The notes under the pieces were generated by a model. The model had not been told where the DNA came from and searched no databases. It was given only the letters and a program-made list of their open reading frames with translations. The position numbers were made by a program, and so were the translations under genes. From positions 108,432,574 through 108,496,573 of the forward strand of contig NC_089490.1 of NCBI RefSeq assembly GCF_036850765.1: a stretch of 64,000 bases of DNA. Reading direction: 5' to 3'. The DNA is from Saccopteryx bilineata. Lineage: Eukaryota; Chordata; Mammalia; Chiroptera; Emballonuridae. Positions 47,890-58,289 of the stretch are shown piece after piece. Every line of letters begins with the position of its first letter. Position 1 is the stretch's first letter.

Positions 47890-48065
47890 ACAGTAGTTGG
47901 TATTTAATGAGGCCAGAGCTTCAGTTGAAGAAGATAAAACAGTTCTGAAAATGAAGTGTGCTGATGGTTGCCCAACAATATGAATATACTTAATGCCACT
48001 GAACTGTATACCTAAAAATGGTTAAAACGGTAAACGTTTTGTTATGTAAGTTTTACCACAAAGAG
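47890..48065 (+). mobile_element. Old L1 3' end, second half
   Basis: GAATATACTTAATGCCACTG, GTATACCTAAAAATGGTTAA and GTTATGTAAGTTTTACCACA end an ancient L1. Confidence 0.65.
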
Positions 48066-49094
48066 AGGAACTGCTGATTTTTATCAGGCTCGAATAGGGA
48101 AAAGGCTGTACTGAGGAGCCAGATCACCCAGAAGACAACAACTGATCTAACTTTCAAACTCTCCATGCTGTGGCTCCTCAAAATGGGCTTCTAGCTTGAG
48201 AAAAGTCTAGAAAAAATGTGAGAGTGACCCTGGTGTGGGTGTTCTCTAACTCACTCTGTACTTCTGAAGTCTGCTATGGAGTGGCTAGTTTCTATCTTGG
48301 TGATTTGAAAAGTCTTTTACTTAATTATTTTAAGAAATGTTCATACTGAATTTAACTGGCATAACTCAAAAAACTGTAAGCTGAGTTCTTGTCTGGTGTC
48401 TGATAGAAAAGAGCTATTCAGCAAACCACTTAAACTCTTTGAGCCTCAGTTCTATTTCCTCAAAATAAAAGACTTGAGATAGAGTTTTGTAAAATTTCTT
48501 TGTGTAAAGCAAGTAGCCACATACACCATCACAGCCGCCTGGCCCATGCAGGTTCGCATTTGATTCGAACAGACGGTAATGAAAAAATGGAGCCAAGAAC
48601 TGGTGGGCCATTAGCTTTAATCCTAGCTTGCACCCAGCGGGCAAGAAATACACACAGTGGGAAAACATTTCCCTTTCCATTCAGGGCTCCCAAAGCCACT
48701 GACTTATTCGAGTTTTCCTAGGATTAAAGGTTTGTACCTCACCAGCCTTATTCACCTCTGTTCCCCATCTCCTTCTTTCTGTGCAAACTCTGCACAAACT
48801 GGCTTCTCCTTCAGCACTCCACCATCTTGGCTACTTCTCTCCTCCACGTGGCCTTTTTCTGCTCTCCTGCAATGCTTGTTTCAGGAAGCTAGCGAGAGAG
48901 CAAGCCCTAGACTGCTCCATTTTATAGTGTAGAAATCTAAACCTTTAAGTCAATCTACAAATAAGAAAGTCTCTGATACAAAGCCACTGATCTGAGGCAT
49001 AAATGGGATTCCTCATAAGAGTGCACCATCCCTATCATGCAACAGTCAAGGGTATGAGGAAAAGTTTAGTGTTGAAAAGATCTTAGTATTAAAA

Positions 49095-51240
49095 GGGTGG
49101 GGCTTTCTTCTCTGTGGGCCACATGTGTGCGAGTTACTATAATGGAAGTCAAAGTGAAAAAGAAATTAACAGGAAAATGTACAAAGACATCACAAGAGAA
49201 AAACAGATTTTATAAAAACAACGATTATGGTTCTTCAAAGACCTTCCCAAGAAAAGTTGTTAAGGATAGTGGACCTAAAATCACATCTAAGAACTTTCAG
49301 AAAAATGCCACAAAACCTGGGAAAAAAGGTGTAAAGCAGTTCAAGAACAAGCAGCAAGGGGATAAAATATCAAAGAACAAATCCCAGTAGGCAAATAAAT
49401 TCAACAAGAAGAGAAAATTCCAGTCAGACAGTAAAAGTGGTGAATCAGCAGCCAAGAAACCCAAACAGGATGATTTCAAAAAGAAGAAGAAAGAACTGAA
49501 GCAAAGCAGACAACTCAGTGATAGAACCAACTATGACATTGTTGTTCAGGCAAAGCAGATTTGGGGGATCTTAAGAAGAAAAGACTGTGACAAAGAAAAA
49601 AGAGTGAAGTTGATGAGTGATTTGCAGAAGTTGATTCAAGGAAAAAATGAAAACTATTGCATTTGCACATGATTCGACTCGTGTGATCCAGTGTTACATT
49701 CATTATGGCAACGAAGAACAGAGAAAGCAGGCCTTCAAAGAACTGCGAGATGATTTGGTTGAATTAAGTAAAGCTAAATAATCCAGAAATGTTGTTAAGA
49801 AATTTCTTATGTATGGGAGTAAACCACAGATTGCAGAGATAATAAGAAGTTTTAAAGGCCACGTGAGGAAGATGCTCAGACACGCGGAGGCATCGGCCAT
49901 TGTGGAGTACAATGACAGAGCCATTTTGGAGCAGAGGAACATGTTGACAGAGGAGCTCTATGGGAACACGTTTCAGCTTTACAAGTCAGCAGATCAACCA
50001 ACTCTGGACAAAGTACTAGAGGTACAGCCAGAAAAATTAGAGCTTATCATGGATGAAATTAAACAGATTCTAACACCAATGGCCCAAAAGGAAGCTGTGA
50101 TTAAACACTCATTGGTTCATAAAGTATTCTTGGACTTTTTACCTATGCACCCCCAAAGCTAAGATCAGAAATGATCGAAGCCATCCGTGAAGTGGAGGTG
50201 TACCTGGCACACACACATGATGGTGGCAGAGTGGCCAATGCTCTGCCTGTGGCACGGGATGCCCAAGGACAAGAAAGTGATTGTGAAAACACTGAAGACT
50301 TATGTCGAAAAGGTGGCTAATGGCCAGTACTCCCATTTGGTTTTATTGGCAGCATTTGATTGTATTGATGATACGAAGCTTATGAAGCAAATTATCATAT
50401 CAGAAATTATTAGTTCCTTACCTAACATAGTAAATGACAAATATGGAAGGAAGATCCTGTTGTATCTCCTAAGCCCCAGAGACCCTGCACATACAGTACG
50501 AGAAATCATTGAAGTTCTGCAGAAAGGAGACGGAAATGCACACAGTAAGAAAGATACAGAGACCCGTCGCGAGCTCCTGGAACCCATCTCTCCAGCTTTG
50601 TTAAGCTACCTGCAAGGGCACGCTCGAGAGGTGGTGCTGGATAAGTCTGCGTGCGTGCTGGTGTCTGACATTCTGGGAGCTGCCATTGGAGACGTTCAGC
50701 CTGCCATGAACGCCATTGCCAGCTTGGCAGCAGCAGAACTACATCCTGGTGGCAAGGGTGGGGAGCTTCACATTGCAGAACATCCTGCAGACATCTTGTT
50801 CTGAAGTGGTTAATAGAGCAAGATAAAAAGATGAAAGAAAACGGAAGAGAAGGCTGTTTTGCAAAAACACTCATAGAGTATGTTGGCATGAAGAACCTGA
50901 AATCCTGGGCTAGTGTAAATCGAGGTGCCATTATTCTTTCTAGCCTTCTCCAGAGTTCTGATCAAGAAGTTGCAGACAAAGTCAAAGCTGGACTGAAAAG
51001 CCTGATTCCCAGATTGCAAACAAAGAAAAACAGCAGCAAAGGAATAAAAATGCTGCTTGAAAAACTGTCTGCATAGATGGAAGCAGTTAACAAGATGGAA
51101 TCATTTTTTTCTTCTGATCTGCCTTCCCAGCGTGGGAAAGAGGGCGAGGGGCCCACCCGACTGATACCTGTGTATGCTGTATATGTTTCTTCTTTGTATA
51201 AGAATTTATTTATAAAAGGCTTTTTAAAATACTCTTAAAA
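49095..51240 (+). pseudogene. PUM3: PUM3 processed pseudogene
   Basis: PUM3 (Puf-A, KIAA0020) is a nucleolar Puf-repeat RNA-binding protein. The copy starts at ATG 49142 (MEVKVKKKLTGKCTKTSQEK) and spans the whole coding length as one intronless block to a stop at 51074-51076. A 3' UTR and a short A run follow near 51238. Stops and frameshifts: TAG after KNKSQ at 49388, shifts near 49640, 49780 and 50150, a stop in the KAK-SRN region, and a shift near 50800. Puf-repeat blocks such as KAILEQRNMLTEELYGNTFQ-like and QYSHLVLLAAFDCIDDTKL are readable in pieces. Imperfect flanking CTTAGTATTAAAA / CTTAGTCTTAAAA suggests the target duplication. Dead. Confidence 0.95.
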
Positions 51241-51283
51241 AAAAAGAATGGGAAAGGCTTAGTCTTAAAACTAAGCTTTAGGC

Positions 51284-51594
51284 CAGGGGTCCCCAAACTG
51301 CGGCCCCCTGAGGCCATTTATCCGCCCTGCCGCACTTCCAGAAGGAGCACTTCTTTCATTGGCGGTCAGTGAGAGGAGCATAGTTCCCATTGAAATACTG
51401 GTCAGTTTGTTGATTTAAATTTACTTGTTCTTTATTTTAAATATTGTATTTGTTCCCGTTTTGTTTTTTTACTTTAAAATAAGATATGTGCAGTGTGCAT
51501 AGGGATTTGTTCATAGTTTTTTTTATAGTCCGGCCCTCCAACAGTCTGAGAGACAGTGAACTGGCCCCCTGTGTAAAAAGTTTGGGGACCCCTG
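51284..51594. mobile_element. Non-autonomous hAT element, 311 bp, exact 8-bp target duplication
   Basis: CTTTAGGC at 51276-51283 and 51595-51602. Ends CAGGGGTCCCCAAACT and its near-perfect inverse AGTTTGGGGACCCCTG. No coding capacity. Confidence 0.97.
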
Positions 51595-51857
51595 CTTTAG
51601 GCTATAACGACCCTGCTTGCTTACAGCCTGTCTCCCACACCCAATGCAAACTATAAGTGAGCAAACATATACATCATATTTGCAAATTTATTTGACCCGC
51701 ACTTTTTATATTAAAAATTCAGTTTATGCTGACTATGTGTTTATGGTTAAGAATCTCATATAATTACTGTTCACTTTTTGCAGAATATTACACTATTTGT
51801 ATGATGTTTTAGTGTGGTGAGAAAGAATAAATTTTCTTTTATTTTAAAAATATTTAT

Positions 51858-52468
51858 TGTAAAGCCAGTAGCCATGGTCACCATCATAGCTGCCTGGCCC
51901 ATGCAGGTTCGCATTTGATTTGGACAGATGGTAATGAAACAATGGAGCCAAGAACTGGTGAGCCATTAGCTTTAATCCTAGCTTGCACCCGGCAGGTGAG
52001 AAATACACACAGTGGGAAAACACTTCCCTTTCCATTCAGGGCTCCCAAAGCCACTGACTTATTCGAGTTTCCTAGAATCAAAGTTTTCTACCTTACCAGC
52101 CTTATTTACTTCTGTTCTCCATTTCTTTCTCTCTGCACAAACTGGCTTCTCCTTCAGCACTCCACCATCTTTGCTGCCTCTCCTCTCCATGGCCTTTTAC
52201 TGCTCTCCTCTCTAATGCTAATCTCAGGAACTGAGAGAGAGCAAGCTCTCAGTCTGCCCCATTTTATAGTGTAGAAGTCAAAACCTTTAATCCAATATAC
52301 AAACAAAGAAGTCTCTGATACAAAGTCACTTAGGGTGGGAAAGGCTTATTCTTAAAACTAAGCCTTAGGGTATAACAACCCTGCCTGCTTACAGCCTGCC
52401 CCCACACCCAATGCAAACTATAAGCACGCAAACCTATATATCATATTTACAAACTTATCTGACCAACA
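51858..52468 (-). mobile_element. Solo LTR of the TGTTGG family, 611 bp, minus strand
   Basis: TTTAT at 51853-51857 and 52469-52473. On the minus strand begins TGTTGGTCAGATAAGTTTG and ends GGCTACTGGCTTTACA. The best-preserved uninterrupted copy. Confidence 0.96.
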
Positions 52469-52469
52469 T

Positions 52470-52660
52470 TTATTTATTGATTTTACAGAGATAAAGGGAA
52501 AGAGAGAGAAAGAAAGAGAGACAGAAACATCAATTTATTGTTCCACTTATTTATGCATTTATTGGTTGATTCTTGTATGTTCCCTGATTGAAGATCGAAA
52601 CCTCAACGTTGGTGCATCAGGACAATATTTTAACCAACTGAGCGACCCGGCCAGGGCCTG
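52470..52660 (-). repeat. Short Ves-like SINE
   Basis: TTTATTGATTTTACAGAGAT, GTTCCCTGATTGAAGATCGA and head complement CTGAGCGACCCGGCCAGGGC. Confidence 0.87.
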
Positions 52661-53085
52661 AGTTTTCCTGATAGAAAGAGTTCCATTCTTACTTTTAAAG
52701 GGGTTTTAACTTAGTTGGTGAAGTGGAATAACATTAGTGGAACTGAAATTCAATACATGTACTCTTAGATATACAAAATGAGGGGAGAAAAGAAATTGGT
52801 AATGCTAATTCTACCTGTAGACAGTGAAAGGATTTTTTAGAGAAAATAATAAATTGTTTTTGAAGGGAGTACAGGATCTGGAGAGCTGATCACCAGGTCC
52901 TGTACTGCTTAGTGAGCTTCCCATGAGTATTGACCCAAAAGAAAATGGATGCTTATGCTCTCTTGGGTTTGTTAGTAAAATGTAGAGGTGAATATCAGAG
53001 GTTTGAGAGATCTAGCTCAATCTTAGACCTCCTCTCAAGAATATAGTTCTTTCTGGTGCTGTATTTATATTTGGGTTTTTAAACT

Positions 53086-53810
53086 ACAGCTAGTGCTCGA
53101 CTTACGACCATGATTGGTCCCGACAGACTGGTCGTACACGCTTTGGTTGTAAGTTGAGTAGGCTATATGTACAGTACTGTGAAATGATATTATAAAAATC
53201 TTTAAGTCATATTTTATAATTTTCTTTCATTTTTGTTATATATCATAATTTTCTTTGTTCATTTTTTGCCATTTGTATCATCTCTACACCATTTTGTTTC
53301 TTATTTTTACATTAGTCAGCCTTAAGTAAAACTGCATTATCAGTACAACTCATTTTTTAAAAATTTTATTTATTCATTTTAGAGAGAAGAGATTAAGGGA
53401 GAGAGAGACAGAGAAGGAGAGACAGAGAGAGAAGGTGGGGAGGAGCTGGAAGCATCAACTCCCATATGTGCCTTGACCAGGCAAGCCCAGGGTTTCAAAC
53501 TGGCGACCTCAGCATTTCCAGGTCTAGTACAACTCATTTAATATTTGCAAAGACAATTTCCTCTTGGTAGACATCTTGGGAGTGGTTTGATGAAAAATAT
53601 CGAAGACACAACACACAAATTGCTGTACTGAGTCTGGGATAACAGTTGAAATGGTGCACGTGGAGATGGTAGTGCTGCCAGAAGCTGGTCCGCACTGTCG
53701 TATGCCTAGCTGGGCAATGCTTGTGCTGCCAGACGCGGAGCAGTCGTGGCTAGTGATTGTGGTCGTAAGTTGCATAGGTCGTAAGTCGATCAATATTTGT
53801 ATGTAGTCAC
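53086..53810. mobile_element. DNA transposon with CTCGACTTACGACC-type inverted ends
   Basis: AGTGCTCGACTTACGACC at the left and, inverted, TTGATCGACTTACGACC at the right. Inner ends repeat the CGTAAGTTG motif. A SINE splits it. A minus-strand frame (about 53560-53640) contains MSTKRKLSLQILNE, which could be the start of a pogo/Tigger-like transposase, but this is weak. Confidence 0.7.
53356..53525 (-). repeat. tRNA-derived bat SINE, head-truncated
   Basis: AGTACAACTCATTT at 53342-53355 and 53526-53539. GTGCCTTGACCAGGCAAGCC and TGGCGACCTCAGCATTTCCA. Ends before the usual head. Confidence 0.93.
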
Positions 53811-54216
53811 ATATATCCTTCCAAAGCACTTCTTCTTAGGACATCTCATAAAGAGTTGAGTGAAATTCTTGACTTTCCTCAAGGTTGAGTGAAATATTGA
53901 AACTAAGACAGACAGATAAACTATCCAAGCACTTCAGAGCCATCTAGTAAATCACAAAATCCTATCTTCCCTAACTAAGGACACTTAAGAATGAATAGTT
54001 TAAACTTCTCCTCCCCAACCAGAGGGTAAATAGCTTAAATCACCCTTCTTAGGGAGATAGAGAACAGAAATCCAATTAGTGCCACTGGTGCCAACCACAC
54101 CCAAGGATGGATAAAATCAAGGGAATAAATTTCTTTTATGGCACATCAGCATAAAGCTAATATATATTCTAATGAGTTGCTCCCTTCAGACCCCCCCTTA
54201 GAATTTCTGCCATTGG

Positions 54217-54534
54217 CCTGACCAGGCGGGGCGCAGTGGATAGAGCCTCGGACTGGGATGCTGAGGACCCAAGTTTAAGACCCTGAGGTCGCCAGCTTGA
54301 GCGCGGGCTCATCTGGTTTGAGCAAAAAGCTCACTGGCTTGGACCCAAGGTCTCTGGCTCAAGCGAGGGGTTACTCGGTCTGCTGAAGGCCCGTGGTCAA
54401 GGCACATATGAGAAAGCAATCAATGAACAACTAAGATGTCGCAATACGCAACGAAAAACTAATGATTGATGCTTCTCACTTCTCTGTTCCTGTCTGTCCC
54501 TGTCTATCCCTCACTCTGACTCTCTCTCTGTCGC

Positions 54535-54565
<31 letters not shown>
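54217..54565 (+). repeat. Long-form bat SINE (CCTGACCAGGCGGGGCGCAG head)
   Basis: GAATTTCTGCCATTGG at 54201-54216 and GAATTCCTGCCATTGG at 54566-54581. Core CTCACTGGCTTGGACCCAAG, tail of about 27 A. Confidence 0.96.
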
Positions 54566-54853
54566 GAATTCCTGCCATTGGAAAACAGATAGAAACCTTA
54601 AAACAAAGGACCTGGCGCATATCTCTGTCTCTGGAGCATGCTCAAACATTCCCCCCCTTTTTACCCACACAGCCTAGCTGGCCTACTTCTGCTAACTCTG
54701 CCACTTTCTAAATAAACTTTGATTATTATTTGAGTTCCTTGGCTCTGCGTTCTTTCTTGGCTGAGTTCAAGTACTAAGGTCTTATTGCTGGTAATATCTG
54801 GTGCTATTTCTCCACTAACACTAGATATGCTCACAAGAAATGTGTCATGTCTA

Positions 54854-55388
54854 GCCTGACCAGGCAGTGGCACAGTGGATAGAGTGTCGGACTGGGACAC
54901 GTAGGACCTAGGTTCGAGACCCCAAGGTTGCCAGCTTTTGAGCCCGGGCTCAGCTGGTTTGAACAAGGCTCACGAGCTTGGGCCCAAGGTCGATGGCTTA
55001 AGCAAGGGGTTATTCGGTCTGCTGTAGTTCCCCATCAGGGCACATATGAGGAGCAATCAATGAACAACTAAGGTGCCGCAACAAAGAACTGATGCTTCTC
55101 ATCTCTCCCTTCCTGTCTGTCTGAACCTAGGACCTAGGTTTGAGACCCCAAGGTTGCCAGCTTTTGAGCCCGGGCTCAGCTGGTTTGAACAAGGCTTATG
55201 AGCTTGGGGCCAAGGTCGATGGCTTAAGCAAGGGGTTACTTGGTCTGCTGTAGTTCCCCATCAGGACACATATGAGGAGCAATCAATGAACAACTAAGGT
55301 GCCGCAACAAAGAACTGATGCTTCTCACCTCTCCCTTCCTGTCTGTCTGTCCCTATCTGTCCTTCTCTGTCTCTGTCACACACATAAA
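54854..55388 (+). repeat. Long-form bat SINE with a 226-bp internal tandem duplication
   Basis: Flanked by TGTGTCATGTCTA and AATGTCATGTCTA. AGGACCTAGGTT occurs at 54903 and again at 55129, and the following about 226 bp are repeated nearly base for base, including CCAGCTTTTGAGCCCGGGCT. Only the first unit has the GTGGCACAGTGGATAGAG head. Confidence 0.93.
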
Positions 55389-55389
55389 A

Positions 55390-57060
55390 AATGTCATGTC
55401 TATTTCATTAACAAGTATACTTATATGCCTCATTTTAATCTATTAGAATATTGATGAAATACGGAAAAACTGAGCTACTTTAGGAAATGACAGCATCTTT
55501 TTCATTGTGATATAATTTCAGCATTTATTAATTTATTATTAAAAACAATTTCCTGAGATTCTGTTTATGTGAAAGTCACCATAGTGAATGTAGAAATGAA
55601 TCCAATCTTGCTTTCCAGCATGTTCCTTCAAGGGGAGTGGGATGAGGTTTGAGTGATAAAAATAAGAAACATTGATTTGTTACAAGCTGATTTTCTAGAA
55701 CATATTTACTATATGCTGAGCTTTATTTAGTATGTGTGTGTGTGAACTGTGTCATAGAGTAAAACTTTACATGGCAGATAAACTGTTACTAATTTGGTTT
55801 CAGATAATCTGCACACAAAAAGCCTGGTGAGGCTGGGGAAAGGGAGGAAGAGGAAATTCTAATGAGACTGTTAGTATGAGTAATTTTCTTTAATAGTGTC
55901 CTAGATATTTTATTTATTTATATATTTGTCTCCAATGTTCTTTTATGTGCCCCTTTCCTTTTATTTTTTTCCTGATATAAAGTAAATCTCAGATACCATA
56001 TCACTTTTCACATAAGTGCTACAGAAGATTTCTCTAATAGAGACAATTTTAAAAAAAGCATATATAGCTACAAAGAAATATTTCTTTTATAGTTAAAAAG
56101 CTATAAAGGAAAAACAGGTAAAAATTTTGTCTGTAAATGCATATAGGCATCCTTATGGGGAATCCATTGAAAAGTCTTTGACTGTCAGGTCAGGCATATA
56201 TAAAATGAAATTCCCTGACAGGCAATTCAACTGTATCAGACATTACTACTACTACTAATAAAAACTATTATTTATTACATTCTTATCGTGTTTGAAGTTT
56301 AAAGCTTAGCATTTTCACCCAATATCTCATTTGAATCCCAATAACATGTCTCAGTTTATGGACAAAAACAGAGTGTCAGACTGTTAAGTAATTCCCCAAC
56401 ATTAAAGATCAAAAGATTAGCAAAGGAAATATTGGAAGCTAGCTCCATCTGGCTCCAGAGTTTATTCTGTTGCTATGCTATACTGTCACTATATGAATAG
56501 CACCCCCAATAAAGTTCTAAAATTACCCAGCTCCTCATGGCTGAAATGAAGAGTCACATGTGATTAATCCCAGAATTCCTCAGTTTATTGCCAATTAAAA
56601 AAGTCAAAATTCAAAAATGTGTGACTTACAAAAGACACAGACGAAGATAGTTTGCTACAGTGAAATAAACAAGCAAACATAGACATGGAAGTCAAACAAC
56701 CTGTCTAAATACACACTTTCCCACAAATATGGTGTATCTTACTCATTTGAGTTTCTGTTTCCTTATCTAAAGAGTGGCTACAAATTCCCCTCTTCTAATG
56801 CTCATGGAAAATACAGTTTTTCCTTTCATAAATTACTTAGTGAAATATCCTGAAATACTATCAGAAACATCACTTTCCCCATCTTCAATAGAAATAACCC
56901 TAAGAATTTGCATCAGCAAATATGAAGCAAAGCTTCTCCTTCCTCCTACCAATGATTGAGTCATTCTCTTAGATAGCAGTAGCTATTTAAATACTCCAGC
57001 AAAAGTGCACACATTTTTACTTTGTAGAAGTGCTTGACTGCTTCACTTTCTCATTCTTGG
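55390..57060. other. OLR1 upstream region
   Basis: Mostly unique, AT-rich. A likely MIR remnant lies at about 56280-56420. The proximal part has CTATTTAAATACTCC (56983-56997), a possible TATA-like box about 80-90 bp before OLR1 exon 1. No other gene seen. Confidence 0.4.
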
Positions 57061-57073
57061 AATAAATTTGGAT

Positions 57074-57149
57074 GTGACTTTTGATGACCTCAGGAGCAAG
57101 ACTATGAAGGATCAGCCTAATCAGAAGACAAATGGAGAGACAGTTAAAG
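57074..57149 (+). CDS. OLR1: OLR1 (LOX-1) exon 1: cytoplasmic tail, canonical start codon reads GTG
   Basis: OLR1 is a type II C-type-lectin scavenger receptor for oxidised LDL. The exon encodes (GTG)-T-F-D-D-L-R-S-K-T-M-K-D-Q-P-N-Q-K-T-N-G-E-T-V-K-G, matching human MTFDDLKIQTVKDQPDEKSN and bovine MTVDDPKGMKDQ. Donor AAAG/GTACAAGG at 57150, phase 1 as in human. The expected initiator at 57074-57076 is GTG. An ATG overlapping it (57072) is followed at once by TGA. The first in-frame ATG is 57104, which would give a tail 10 residues shorter that lacks the DDL motif. I annotate from the homologous position and flag the start as unresolved. Confidence 0.88.
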
Positions 57150-57349
57150 GTACAAGGAGTAAGTGAATGTGTACAGGGACAGAATCCTAGGATTAGTTTA
57201 AAACTGTAAATTAACTGAATATAGGATTAGAGAGCTACATTACTTGACTATAGGGTGAATATCATTTACATAAAAGAGAAGCAAGTTAGATACAATGGAG
57301 AAGATGATAAAGATGGTGATGATGATGATGAATGAACTAACTTGGTTTG

Positions 57350-57600
57350 CATGATGATATAGTAGACAATAATGATAACTAACTTATTAAACATTTACTA
57401 TGTTCCATGCTAGTTGCTTTACATGCATTATTACTCTAAATCTTTACTCCTTGAGATTAAGACTATTATTATCTTCCTTTTACAGAGGACAAGTTGGGAA
57501 GCAGGTTTCACTGAATAACCCAGCTTTATATAGCTAGTAAATAGTAGATCTAAGGCTATTCTTATTTACCCAGAATCCAGTTCATCAGGTAGTTCAAAAA
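57350..57600 (-). repeat. Probable MIR element in OLR1 intron 1
   Basis: TTTACATGCATTATTACTC, TTTTACAGAGGACAAGTTGG and CAGCTTTATATAGCTAGTAA follow the MIR reverse-complement layout. Confidence 0.6.
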
Positions 57601-57729
57601 AATGTTGAATTTACTCAGTGTATACAATGGTAATTTTTATAATAGTCCTTGAGTCATTGCTAAAGCTAGATATATTTCAGGTATTATCAAAAGCAAATAA
57701 AATAATATTTAGTATGGTTTAGGACAAAT

Positions 57730-58095
57730 TACCATATTGTTCTATGTATAAGATGCACCCCTTTCCAAAAAGTTTGGGGTCTAAAAACTGGGTGCATCTT
57801 ATGCAATGGTTGTAGATTTTTTACTTCCATTTCCCGCTTTTTTGCTCTTGTTTTTGCACTCATTGTTGAAGACAGTGATTCGTCATCAGACACAGATGAG
57901 GATAAGCTAATAGATGGGAGTTTTGACAGTGATGAGGAGTAGTATGAATTTTATGTGAATAAAACTTGAGTTCAGCCTGACCTGTGGTGGTGCAGTGGAT
58001 AAAGCGTTGACCTGGAACGCTAAGATTGTTGGTTCAAAACCCTGCACTTGTCTGGTCAAGGCACATATGAGAGTTGATGCTTCCTGCTCTTCCCC

Positions 58096-58130
<35 letters not shown>

Positions 58131-58286
58131 TTTTCTCTCCTCTCTAAATAATGAATAAAAAATAAAAATAAAACAAATTTTAAAAAACCCTTGAGTTCAG
58201 TAACTATATAATACATTTTTTCAAATTTCAGGCCCCAAAATTAAGATGTGTCTTAATGGGAGTATTTTACATGGGAAAATACAGTA
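57730..58286 (+). mobile_element. DNA transposon with acidic C-terminal coding remnant, split by a SINE
   Basis: Native parts 57730-57975 and 58191-58286. Ends TACCATATTGTTCTATGTAT and, inverted, TACTGTATTTTCCCATGTAA. Encodes VEDSDSSSDTDEDKLIDGSF then DSDEE-stop, an acidic tail like those of pogo/CENPB-type transposases. AATAAAACTTGAGTTCA follows the stop. Identical in layout to 5443-5680. Confidence 0.72.
57976..58190 (+). repeat. tRNA-derived bat SINE
   Basis: TTGAGTTCAG at 57966-57975 and 58191-58200. CCTGACCTGTGGTGGTGCAG head, (CT)n, A-rich tail. Confidence 0.95.
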
Positions 58287-58289
58287 TCT

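Larger units (their letters stand above)
48503..51701 (-). mobile_element. LTR of the TGTTGG family, minus strand, interrupted by PUM3 retrocopy and hAT
   Basis: LTR parts: 48503-49090, 51245-51283 and 51603-51701. On the minus strand begins TGCGGGTCAAATAAATTTG and ends GCTACTTGCTTTACA. Flanks CTTTG and CTTTT fit a decayed 5-bp duplication. TATA complement CCATTTTATAGTG near 48920. Confidence 0.88.

Noticed and set aside
54540..54566. Poly(A) runs as possible gene polyadenylation sites
   Set aside because: They are SINE tails bounded by target duplications.
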